NCBI GenBank assembly: GCA_003344405.1
Contig: NOWV01000128.1
Location: forward strand, 153,873 to 217,872
Length of the DNA stretch: 64,000 nt
Reading direction: 5' to 3'
DNA from: Trichoplax sp. H2
Lineage: Eukaryota > Placozoa > Uniplacotomia > Trichoplacea
The translations under genes and the position numbers were made by a program. Shown one piece after another: positions 1 through 9,824 of this stretch (position 1 is the stretch's first letter; each line of letters opens with the position of its first letter). Below the pieces are notes generated by a model. It saw only the letters and a list, made by a program, of their open reading frames with translations. It made no database searches and was not told the DNA's origin.

Positions 1-1005
1 TACGACTACTGCAAGCAAAACTTGACGCTGATTTTGTATTACGCCTAGTAGACAGTACTGTCTTCAATGCCTGACTGGCTGATAAGCACAACTGTAATTC
101 AGTCTTGAAAAGGAGCATGCCAATAGTAATCCAGGCACTGTCTGTGTTACAATATGTAGGAAAGTAAAGTCATCCTTGGCAGGACTGAATACTATTTTCC
201 TAATGGTTGAAGACGATAAACACCTTGATGCAGATAAAAGTAAATGCCATCAACTGCCTTGCTCTGGTCATAATGCAGTCAGTCAAGGAGTTTTATCATC
301 TTTATTGACTGACTACAGTATGCTGATTGACAATTTTCAATCCATTTTTTCAGTTGAAATAGACGAATTGCACACTAGCATTAGGATCCATTAAATTGGA
401 TCATTTTAGCGTATCTTACAAGGTGTACTTGTATGAAAGTATTGCATGCATTTGTATTGTAGTCCTACTCTACAATCAGCGTATCTCAATTGGTGTTTAT
501 TTTCCGTTCTACTGTCATAGCAATCTTGCTGTCGCTACCACGAAAGCAACGCTGAATTGTCCGTCTACAAGCATTTCATAACGAAGCTATAACGTGGAAA
601 ACAAGTCAGTTAGCAAAACCTACCCAAAATGCGGATAACGGGGCACAAAAATCGTTTACTCCAAATATCTTTTCCATCTTGTTTTGCAGTTGCAATCATT
701 CAACATCCAACACCCACTTCGTGCTGCTTGATAGTGGGGTACAGACTTTACTTACTATTAAGTGCAAGCGATCAGTCTACAGTATACAGTATGATAGGTG
801 CTGCTTGTGGGTTAGGCCAGTTTAACCTGGGACATGACACCAGGGGGGGGGGAGCGGGCCCGGCCCCCTTGACCAGTGTCCTTGATAACAAAGTCTACCC
901 GAAAACCCGGTTTCAACCCGAAACGAGAGCGCAATACCGTACAGTGTTTGTATAGCGATTGCACTCATTTCGGGTTCGAAAATCAACTATTTGATCGGAT
1001 TTTTT
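1..1005. other. Intergenic DNA, no gene recognised
   Basis: No exon with a recognisable protein or a splice pattern was found. The short open frames here (for example 176-394 and 629-955) show no domain. A very GC-rich island at about 842-870, a G run followed by a C run around GGGCCC, could form a hairpin and stands out from the AT-rich surroundings. From about 895 the sequence carries CGGGTT/AACCCG-rich motifs in both orientations leading into the tandem array that follows. Confidence 0.5.
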
Positions 1006-1815
1006 TTCGGGTTCGGGTTGCGTTTCTACCCGAGACTGTAATATGAGAAAATCCATCATGCCTGCAAAATTTTTGATTGGTTATTTATTTTATTTTTTAA
1101 TGCCTGTAGAATAAGATCGTTAAAGGAAACATGAATGATGTTTTGCATACTCTAAATGAATGATTGGCTTGAATCATAACTAGTATTTGGATTTGATCGG
1201 GTTTAGGTTGTATTTCTACTCCATTTCAGGACTCTACCCGAGACTGCAAAATCATAAATCTATTATGCCTGCAGAATTTTTGATTGATTCCATTTTAATA
1301 CGTGTAGAATAAGATCGTTAGGCAAAAAATGAATGATGTTCTGCATACTCTATTGAATCATAACTAGCGTTTTATCGGGTTCGGGTTGTATTTCTACTCC
1401 GTTTCAGGACTCTACCCGAGACTGCAAAATCATAAATCTATTATGCCTGCAGAATTTTTGATTGATTATTTTTTAATACGTGTAGAATAAGATCGTTAGG
1501 CAAAAATGAATGATGTTCTGCATGCTCTATTGAATCATAACTGGCATTCGCGTTTTATCGGGTTCGGGTAGTATTTCTACTCCGTTTCAGGACTCTACCC
1601 GAGACTGCAAAATCATAAATCCATTATGCCTGCAGAATTTTTGATTGATTCCATTTTAATACCTGCTAAATAAGATCGTTAGGCAAAAAATGAATGATGT
1701 TCTGCATACTCTATTGCATCATAACTAGCGTTTTATCGGGTTCGGGTTATATTTCTACTCCATTTGAAGACTACCTGAGACTGTAAAATCATCCATTATG
1801 TCAGCAAAATTTTGG
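1006..1815. repeat. Tandem array A, about 180-bp unit, 4.5 copies
   Basis: Units begin with TCGGGTTCGGGTTG-like sequence near 1008, 1197, 1375, 1559 and 1736, giving periods of about 177-189 bp. Each repeats the order CGGGTT block, TCTACTCC block, ACCCGAGACTGC block, TGCCTGCAGAATTTTTGATT block and AAGATCGTTAGGCAAAAA block. The outer copies (first and last) are the most diverged and the middle ones nearly identical, as expected if unequal exchange homogenises the centre. No coding function is evident. Confidence 0.85.
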
Positions 1816-1904
1816 ATTATAATATAATAATAATATTGAATATTTTTTATTATTATTATATTATATATGATTTATTCTACTGTACAGTATAGTAACTGGA
1901 CTCT

Positions 1905-2700
1905 ATTGGTAGAAAAACGTCGAATTGGTCAAGAGAGATACATTCGTATGGCAACAATGGTATTGTTTGGAATAGATGATAGTGGATTCGATAGCATCAC
2001 GAAAACAGTACTACTTGACGCTTGGAGCGTACGCCTGTGGATTCTGCGCATTAGTGCACAGGCCTTTGCATTTTTGTAGTCCGTGATAGAAAAACATCGA
2101 ATTTGTCTATAGGCATACATTCGTATGCCAACAGTGGTACTATTTGGAATAGATGATAGTGGAGCGCACGCCTGTGGATTCTGCGCATTAGTGCACAGGC
2201 CTTTGCATTTTTGTAGTCCGTGATAGAAAAACATCGAATTTGTCTATAGGCATACATTCGTATGCCAACAGTGGTACCATTTGGAATAGATGATAGTGGA
2301 TTCGATACGCCTGAGGATTCTGCGCATTAGTGCACAGGCCTTTGCATTTTTAGTAGTCAATGATAGAAAAACATCGAATTTGTCGATAGGCATACATTCG
2401 TATGCCAACAGTGGTACTGTTTGGAATAGATGATAGTGGATTCGATAGCATCACGAAAACTGTGCTGCTTGGCGCAGGAGCGTACGCCTGAGGATTCTGC
2501 GCATTAGTGCACAGGACCTTTGCATTTTTAGTAGTCCGTAATAGAAAAACATCGAATTTGTCTATAGACATATATTCGTATGCCAACAATGGTACTGTTT
2601 GGAATAGATGATAGTAGACTTGATGGCACAACGAAGACAGTGCTACTTGACGCTGCAGCATCCGCCTATCGATTCTGCGCATTAGAGCAAAAACCTGGGC
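1905..2700. repeat. Tandem array B, alternating 177/137-bp units
   Basis: The marker AGAAAAAC(A/G)TCGAATT recurs at about 1911, 2088, 2225, 2365 and 2543, giving periods of about 177, 137, 140 and 178 bp. Long units carry an extra block of about 40 bp (GATTCGATAGCATCACGAAA and following) that short units lack. Other shared blocks are TTTGGAATAGATGATAGTGG and GTGCACAGGCCTTTGCATTT. Open frames crossing the array on both strands are by-products of the repetition. The array stops within about 80 bp of the prohibitin start codon, so prohibitin's promoter must lie in or next to it. Confidence 0.85.
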
Positions 2701-2776
2701 ATCACATGGATGTGATGCAACATTTTGACATGCGTATCGTCATACTGAATCATACAAGCGACGAAGCTGTGGGAAA

Positions 2777-5250
2777 ATGGCGACGAGATTTTTTAATCGA
2801 CTTGGTCAATTAGGTGTTGCTCTGGCCATTGGTGGTGGAGTGCTTAATTCTGCATTATACAACGGTAATACTCTAATAAGTAACATGTTCGATGATGGAT
2901 AGAGTAGCTATCGCTTTGGTTGTAGCCTGTGTTATAGAAAATTCAATCATTGAAAGAGCAGCATACGCGTGCTGTTCCGACAGATAAAACCTCACTTAAA
3001 CGACGTCTGGCACACAGAATTTTCATCACTTTTGTAATAAGCTTATCCATTTCTTGTATTGGTAGTCTCTTTACCAAGTTCTATTAAAGTTTACTGTTAT
3101 AGTAGTCAAACTATCATTTACTGCGGTTGTCATTTAGTAGTACGGCACGATCGTTATACAGTATTTGGGGGTATGTAAGCAAAGTCTGTTCAGCAAGCGT
3201 AGGATAAATCTTGCTTGCCGACGGTCATACTGTACATCCCTCAAGATGACCAATAACCCACAGTTAAGGCTAACCGTGATAATTTGAACTGCAGTTATAC
3301 CCGATTGGTGGCGATATGCAGTATTTTCTGTCACAGATTTTAGCAATGTCCTCAAGTGATGCGATCGGGTAGAACCTTTCTGTATGTTCTTACTGTATAT
3401 AAAGAGAAAGCAGCTGACATTCGTGCTAAGTTACCTACCTGCCGAATAGAGAGCGAACTTTGATAATTTAGTATGTATCGGAATGAACTGTTTGACTTTT
3501 GCCAATCGAAGAATTCGTAACCTGTAAATTAGACCAATAGTACTTTAGTGATTTCTAGCTACTTTAGGATTCTTCCAACGTGATCATGCCTGCTTTTCCA
3601 ATAGTCCAATTCATTTAAGCATGCAATGCCGCCGCTGCCTGAGACTATCAAACTATTTGATTGCGCCATTTCCTAGTAGCCATTGTCGGATTAGATAGGA
3701 ATAGTAATATTTCCATCAAGTAACAACATGTACTTCACATACATACCAGTACAGTAGAGACGGTATTCTTAAGATGTTTATGAATAAATGATCGAATGAA
3801 CTACGCGTAAAACTAGAAGGTTTTACTGCGTGATAAACTCACTGTCAACTGTTTGTGTTTTTTTCTTGCAGTTGAAGGAGGACACAGAGCTGTAATCTTT
3901 GATAGATTTCGTGGAGTTTTACCCAATGTATCTGGAGAAGGAACACACTTTATCGTTCCATGGTTTCAAAGGCCAATCGTATTTGATATACGTAGTCGTC
4001 CTAGGAATGTTCCAGTAACAACTGGCAGCAAAGGTAAACCAATTTAGACTTCTTTCTTTGACTACAGTACTCTATACTCGCATTATTTATCCCATGATTG
4101 AACAATCGATTGACATTGTACTGGATTCGCTTACGCACAATGTAGATTTGCAAAACGTCAACATCACTATACGTATATTATTTCGACCGGTGGCTAAAAC
4201 TTTACCAAACATGTATAAGAATCTTGGAATTGACTATGATGAAAGAGTTCTACCATCAATCACGAATGAAGTCATGAAAGCCGTAGTGGTAAGTGATCTA
4301 TCACGAGTAATGAGGTTGTTATTTTCATCGCAATGCTGTTTATAATATGGAAGTAAGCAAAGATATTTTTTGATCGTTGTAGGCTCAATACGATGCCAGT
4401 GAACTGATCACCCAACGAGAAAATGTAAGATATATCGTATATTCTTCTTATTGGATGGAAACTACGTAACGTGGTATATTGCAAATATTCAATTTCTAAA
4501 TAGAATTACCTTTTTGCAGGTATCACATATGATTAGGCAGCAACTAACTGAACGCGCAGCAAGTTTTGGAATACTACTAGACGACATTTCCATCGTAAGT
4601 AAAATCAATTCTCAACCATTTTTAAACTTACAAAGGCTTTGATCCTCTAAGAACGTCATTACTTCGATAGACTCATTTAACATTTGGGCATGAATTCACA
4701 CATGCTGTCGAAATGAAACAAGTTGGTAAGTCATGAAACGAATGAAGTGGTTTACAATTTTGACATTTTTTGAAAGTTCTTTATTTTTTGAGACATTGAT
4801 TTGAATGAGAGATATTTATCTTTCATTTTTTAGCTCAACAGGAAGCTGAACGCGCACGTTTCGTTGTTGAAAAGGTATGAATGCTTAATCTTCATAACGT
4901 AAAGATCATTGAACTCGCCCTTATAAGGCTGGCTTACATTCAATCCACTTTAGCTTCTTGAAGATCATGTTAGCTTGACTAAAAAGTTAATCAATCAAAA
5001 CTAATGGAACTTTCCTTTATTCATAACGTTCTAGGCTGAACAGCAAAAAATGGCTGCTGTTATTACCGCTGAAGGTGATGCTCGTGGTGCTAAATTACTT
5101 GCAAGTGCATTCGCTGAAGTAGGTGAAGGTTTAATTGAATTAAGAAGATTGGAAGCGGCCGAAGAAATTGCACAAGTTTTAGCTCGCTCTCGTAATGTAG
5201 CCTATTTACCAAATGGGCAAAATGTTCTGATGAATTTACCAAACCCATAA
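2777..5250 (+). CDS. PHB1: Prohibitin 1, mitochondrial inner-membrane scaffold
   Basis: Prohibitin 1 pairs with prohibitin 2 in ring complexes of the mitochondrial inner membrane that scaffold cristae and control m-AAA protease. I assemble eight exons: 2777-2864, 3872-4033, 4146-4288, 4383-4424, 4520-4594, 4671-4725, 4834-4874 and 5035-5250. All have GT..AG junctions and matching phase, and total 273 codons against 272 in human. The N-terminus [19 protein letters not shown] is the membrane anchor, encoded in an isolated first exon about 1 kb upstream. The SPFH/band-7 domain follows ([42 protein letters not shown]), then the coiled-coil segment ([18 protein letters not shown]) and the conserved C-terminus [18 protein letters not shown] poly(A) signal AATAAA lies at 5267-5272. 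Family assignment rests on recognised sequence; the exon joins are my reading. Confidence 0.97.
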
Positions 5251-5266
5251 CTATTTCTATATTATT

Positions 5267-5272
5267 AATAAA
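5267..5272 (+). terminator. Poly(A) signal of prohibitin 1
   Basis: AATAAA begins 17 bases after the stop codon. A second AATAAA-rich stretch near 5417-5430 (AATAAAATAAAG) is an alternative signal for a longer 3' UTR. Confidence 0.6.
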
Positions 5273-5476
5273 TTAACTTCAGGCTAATTATAACATGCTT
5301 AAGTGTAATGCTTATGATTGTATACATGGATTCTGGATATTAATTTACGGCTTCATAGGTTCTCAGTGCCTATTCCTGTAAAAACTTACATTTGCTCATG
5401 CTGAGAAATGAATAGTAATAAAATAAAGAACAATTTTTGTCGGACATCTACTTGACGAGCAATGCTATTAATAATG

Positions 5477-5662
5477 TTACAGTAAGTCGGCGTACCGTGT
5501 TGAAATGGTACAAATCTTGCCAGTGGTAGCACCACACTCGATTAGGCAGGCCATCGTACAGCCACTTTTGGGATAGCAACGTTTAGGTCTACCAATCCAT
5601 AACCGTATCATGATTTTGTTGCCTGAATAGATTTTCAAGCATTGAGATGCATTGGGCAGCAT
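5477..5662 (-). other. Possible cysteine-rich exon or small ORF
   Basis: An ATG-initiated frame of 61 codons holds six cysteines in its length (spacing about 20, 4, 3, 3 and 7 residues between successive cysteines) and is bounded by a TAA. No signal peptide is visible and I recognise no domain. The region on the other strand is the non-coding downstream flank of prohibitin, so it is not a shadow of a known gene. It could be a lone exon of a larger secreted or receptor protein, or chance. Confidence 0.2.
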
Positions 5663-7560
5663 AAATCAACCTCCTTATAAACTCACGTCAGTGTAGAACA
5701 AATTAAATTGGACATTTGATTGCACAAACAACGTCAGTGTCCTCTCTATATCGTCGTTCTTGTTGTCTACAATTGCCATGAAGTTGTAAACTGTTTGCTT
5801 CCTACATACGCGTAGTGGTACCTAAAATGATGAATTCCACTATAGTAAGTGACTACTATTCTGGTGCTACGTCTACCAAGAAACTACTGCAATGCATCCA
5901 ACGGCATTGGAAGCAGTCCTACCATTCCAGTGCGAAGAATTCTATGTCAAATCATAACGCAAATGCACAATACACAGAAAAAAGTTCAAGATTGAAATTT
6001 TTATTTCAATCATTTTATAATACATACTTGTGAATCGGTAGATGTACACTGTATAACATGTTCACAACAAGAAGTAGTTAATAGTGTCAATGAATAAGTT
6101 TCGATAACAAAATGTTCTTCACCCATGTTTATTTATTAACATTGACTGCTGATACGTGTATTGACAACGGACTACTAGTAAATACGTATAGAAGCATCTT
6201 GAAAATGATGCTGGCAAAATTAATAAATAAGTCAAAACTGTCGCCTAATTGATATATTTAACTCAATCGCTCGTTTCTTAGGCTTGCTATTGTTTTACAT
6301 CGATTACAATAATGAATAAATCATTTGCAAAAGTAATTGGTAACGATCATTTTGATTGTTTATCTGCGTCCAAAGTAAAATAAGTCAACTGCTTTTGACT
6401 CTAATGCTATCTAGGATTATGCGAAGTAATGATGGCGGTCAAAATGCCAACTGCAAAATGTCATCTGATGCTGCATGTCAATGCAGTAACCACTTGTCTA
6501 CGATGAAGGTGAAACTTAAAGCAGTCATTGGTTTAAAAATGATTTATAACCGACCACGATGTCCAACTCTAAAACTACCTAATGCATAACCAAAGTTAAC
6601 TATGCTTGTAACGACGCAGCTAGGATGACAATCCTATTGCAATTGCATTCATTCCTTCATTAATTCAACAGAAAAAAAATATAGTCAAACTGTTCACGCT
6701 ACACCAAGATAAAAACTAGTGACGATAGCTGTCTTTAAAACTAACTAATAAATAAAATGGTCAGTGAAAAAAAAAGAAAATATAAGTTTACTAAATGGAC
6801 TAGAGCTGTTGAAGAATGATTCCATTTCAAATCATAATCCATTCATCAATCAATCACTGAATAATAGATGTTGTAGAATTACTGATAGGCTGATATGTGC
6901 AATTCATCCGTAGCTTGAAGGCTAACGTGGATAGCATGATCCATTCATGAACTATCAAAATGACGTTTACTCGTCTTGTCAAGATGCTGTAAGCCATTAT
7001 CCACCACAAGACTGCATGCACTTTGCACAAGGCTACGCAAGGTAGCCAAGGTGATTGCCCTGGTTACGTCTTGGCATGGGCAACATCAACCGATAAATTC
7101 CAGTAATAGCTGCAATATTGATAGATACGATAAAGATAACTTGGTAGGAAACGATACGTCGTATAACTAGACATGACAAAAATGGTGAGGAAGAGAGTAT
7201 AGAATAGCACTTTTTCCCAAGTCTGAAAGGTTATAACGCTAGTGGATAACTCAAATAGAAAACGAAAGCGTTCCAATTTTCGACATAATACAGCCATGGC
7301 CAATGTTGTGTAAAAAGTGGAATTGTTCTTGCTTGAAGCTCAGTTCAGCTAGTGGATCGTGTGTAACCAACTCGTCGATATCGACAAGATGGCGATGGAA
7401 TGGTTTCAATCTTGCAGGAAAATCCAGCAATTCTTCCAATCTTGCAAGTTAATCCACCGATTTCAGTGAAGTAAAACAGAGCTCGGCAATGGAAGACAGC
7501 GTTTCCTCGACGTTTTCCTTTGGCTACTTTGCTCTTGTCGAGATTGACGGACGACGCGCT
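5663..7560. other. Intergenic DNA, nothing recognised
   Basis: Several frames of 60-80 codons are open on either strand, but none has a domain, good splice context or composition like the assigned exons. I see no repeat, RNA gene or regulatory site that I could defend. Confidence 0.5.
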
Positions 7561-7564
7561 TCAA

Positions 7565-7935
7565 TACTGGTAGTCTGAACTCACTGCAACGAGCTACTGC
7601 GGTACGTACGTACTTACAGTTCGTGTCGCAATGGTCGTGTCACAATGGGTCATTCAAAATCTTTTATGTCTTTTGACCTGGTTTGCCTTCAGTGTCGTGT
7701 ATTGAGTACAGTACTGGAGGGAGGCGTCATCCAAGTGACGTGCGATCGCTCGTCACCGGTCGCTGGTAGTCTGAACTCACTGCAACGAGCTACTGCAGTA
7801 CGTACGTACTGACGGGTCGCGTCACAATGGGTCATTCAAAATGTTTCTGTCTTTTCACCCGGTTTGCCTTCAGTACAGTACTGGAGGGAGGAGTCATCCA
7901 AGTGACGTGACGCTCGCTCGTCACCGGTTGTCACC
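7565..7935. repeat. Direct tandem duplication, about 197-bp unit
   Basis: GGTAGTCTGAACTCACTGCA starts copies at about 7569 and 7765. Both run through ACGAGCTACTGC, GTACGTACGTACT, CACAATGGGTCATTCAAAAT, GGTTTGCCTTCAGT, AGTACAGTACTGGAGGGAGG and GTCATCCAAGTGACGTG to CGCTCGTCACCGGT. The second copy is shorter through small deletions. No coding function is evident. Confidence 0.85.
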
Positions 7936-8153
7936 CTACTCATTCACTGTTGACACGAGACGTGATCATTCAAACGGTCAAATCAGGTCATCAGAGGTCA
8001 TTTCATGATTCATCGTACCATGTCACCCCATGAGCACTGTGATGGTGATTCGTGTACTAATGAAATCAAAATGGCAACCTTGGCGTGTTGATATTTGGAT
8101 AGGGCCTTTTTTCCATTTTGATTGTACCTCAATTTTGAGAATGCATTTTGACT

Positions 8154-8445
8154 GTGCCAAGTACAGTACAGCAGTGCTGTGCTGCCGATCAACTACGTTG
8201 AACTGTGCCAAGTACAACAGTACTGTGCTGTCGATCAACTACGTTGAACTGTGCCAAGTACAGCAGTGCTGTGCTGCCGATCAACTACGTTGAACTGTGC
8301 CAAGTACAGCAGTGCTGTGCTGCCGATCAACTACGTTGAACTGTGCCAAGTACAGCAGTGCTGTGCTGCCGATCAACTACGTTGAACTGTGCCAAGTACA
8401 ACAGTACTGTGCTGTCGATCAACTACGTTGAACTGTGCTTATTTA
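8154..8445. repeat. 46-bp minisatellite, six units
   Basis: GTGCCAAGTACA starts units at 8154, 8205, 8251, 8297, 8343 and 8389, with a truncated seventh at 8435. All units are exactly 46 bp except the first, which has a 5-bp TACAG insertion. Each ends with GATCAACTACGTTGAACT. Two unit types occur, one with AGCAGTGCTGTGCTGCC and one with AACAGTACTGTGCTGTC, in the order 1,2,1,1,1,2. Open frames in both directions follow from the repetition and are not genes. Confidence 0.95.
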
Positions 8446-8699
8446 CTTTGGACTTTTTACAGGACTTGATATTGCCGCAGGGGAAATGAATTCGGTTTTT
8501 CCCGGTACCTAGACAGTTTCGCGTAATGTCACTGGATGTCATGCTCAGGTACTCAGAAAGAATAGAGCATGACTTGTTACTACTCTACAGTACAGTAGAA
8601 TGCATGAGTTCTAGTCCGTAAACGCCATCATTTGAGACATTTCAGCACATCATCTGCAATATCATGCAAGAAAATCTGATCGGAAAATGGAAAAAAAAC

Positions 8700-9195
8700 T
8701 GACTGCTTGAATAAAACTAAGTTACTGTACAGTATAATGTACTGTACAGTACAGTACTACAGTACAGTATACTGTAGAGTTGAGAAGAAAACAAAACCGA
8801 GTGCGTACTGTACAGTGTACAGTAGGAGAACTAGAGAACAGTACAAAAATGCATACTGTACATTGTATAGTACTGTACAGTACTGTACTATAGAGTTGAG
8901 AAGAAAACAAAACCGAGTGCGTACTGTACTGTACAGTACTACACTGTGTACAGTGTACTGTACTGTACACTGTACAGGGTGTAGAAATTCGATCTAGATT
9001 TAAAAAAAACAGATAAAATGATCAAAACTTTAAGCAGATATACAGTTTTATGGGTTTTATTCGAAAATAAATCATAAAAATATTCACTGACTTATCTAGA
9101 AAGAAATTCTACACCATGTACATTGTACAGTAGTAGGACAACTACAGTACAGTACAAAAATGCATACTGTACACTGTACACTGTACAATATTACT
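8700..9195. repeat. GTAC-centred palindromic repeat field
   Basis: The stretch is dominated by overlapping TACTGTACAGTA palindromes and variants such as TGTACACTGTACA. A longer block, GAGTTGAGAAGAAAACAAAA followed by CCGAGTGCGTACTGTAC, is duplicated at about 8777 and 8893, and ACAGTACAAAAATGCATACTG recurs at about 8839 and 9150. Because the motif is self-complementary, long open frames appear on both strands; they are composition artefacts. The field could extrude strong hairpins. Confidence 0.85.
8978..9115. mobile_element. Small inverted-repeat insertion (MITE-like)
   Basis: A 138-bp AT-rich segment begins with GGTGTAGAA and ends with its complement TTCTACACC. The similarity of the ends continues inward imperfectly to a shared CTAGAT block, giving arms of about 22 bp. 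It interrupts the GTAC palindrome field, which continues on both sides. It has no coding capacity. A target-site duplication cannot be defined because both flanks are TGTACA-like repeats, so it could also be a simple hairpin-forming sequence. Confidence 0.45.
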
Positions 9196-9824
9196 ATCTT
9201 CTGCTGACTCCTAACTGAGGCTGCCCAGTAGCATTCTACCACTCTTAGCATTAAATCTAGTTATAGTAAAAATTGAAAGAAGAGGCTTTAACATACCACA
9301 GCTGTTATTGTGTGCTCGTACACGGTACAGTAACAGACACTCCTACCCTTAGTCCCTAGCTACCATGGCAACGACAACATAAACTCGTATTACAGGGAGA
9401 GCAATAAACCAGTGATGAATTCGCCATATCTCATAACAAGTAGAGCTGTATCTTTCTATTTAATGGTACCGATATCCAGTATCCTACACGAACATAACCA
9501 CAGCTATTTCACAGTTGATATCAACCATTCCAAGAATTAACCAATCCCGATACGAAAAGGTATTACCATAGATGAAGATGTCCAATCTACCGTAGCTAAA
9601 AGTGCTTTCTAATAGTTTCTTAGATCAACAAGGACTACCATTGATAATTTTGTGTAATGTATGAACTTGATTCAATCAACGATTAACTTGAACGACTGGT
9701 TGAAATCAATACATGCTTACGATACAAGTTGACAATTGATTGCAGTATTTCCAGCTTTGAGGATACTAATCGACGTTAATACTACGTATTCGTATTTTTA
9801 TCTAGTCTTAGCAAAGGAGAAAAG

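Noticed and set aside
900-1025. CGGGTTCGGGTT motifs resembling telomeric repeats
   Set aside because: Animal telomeres are TTAGGG-type; here the motif is short, imperfect and part of array A.
1929-2682. Minus-strand frames of about 100 codons with repeated peptide segments
   Set aside because: They are translations of tandem array B, with no start context or domain.
3134-3355. Minus-strand 73-codon frame upstream of prohibitin exon 2
   Set aside because: It lies within the first intron of prohibitin, with no domain or splice evidence.
8154-8445. CRISPR-like regular repeat
   Set aside because: The 46-bp units abut with no unique spacers, and the genome is eukaryotic; it is a minisatellite.
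8707-8997. Long open frames on both strands (96 and 82 codons)
   Set aside because: They arise from self-complementary TACTGTACAGTA repeats, are Tyr/Ser/Cys/Val/Leu/Thr low-complexity and overlap on opposite strands.
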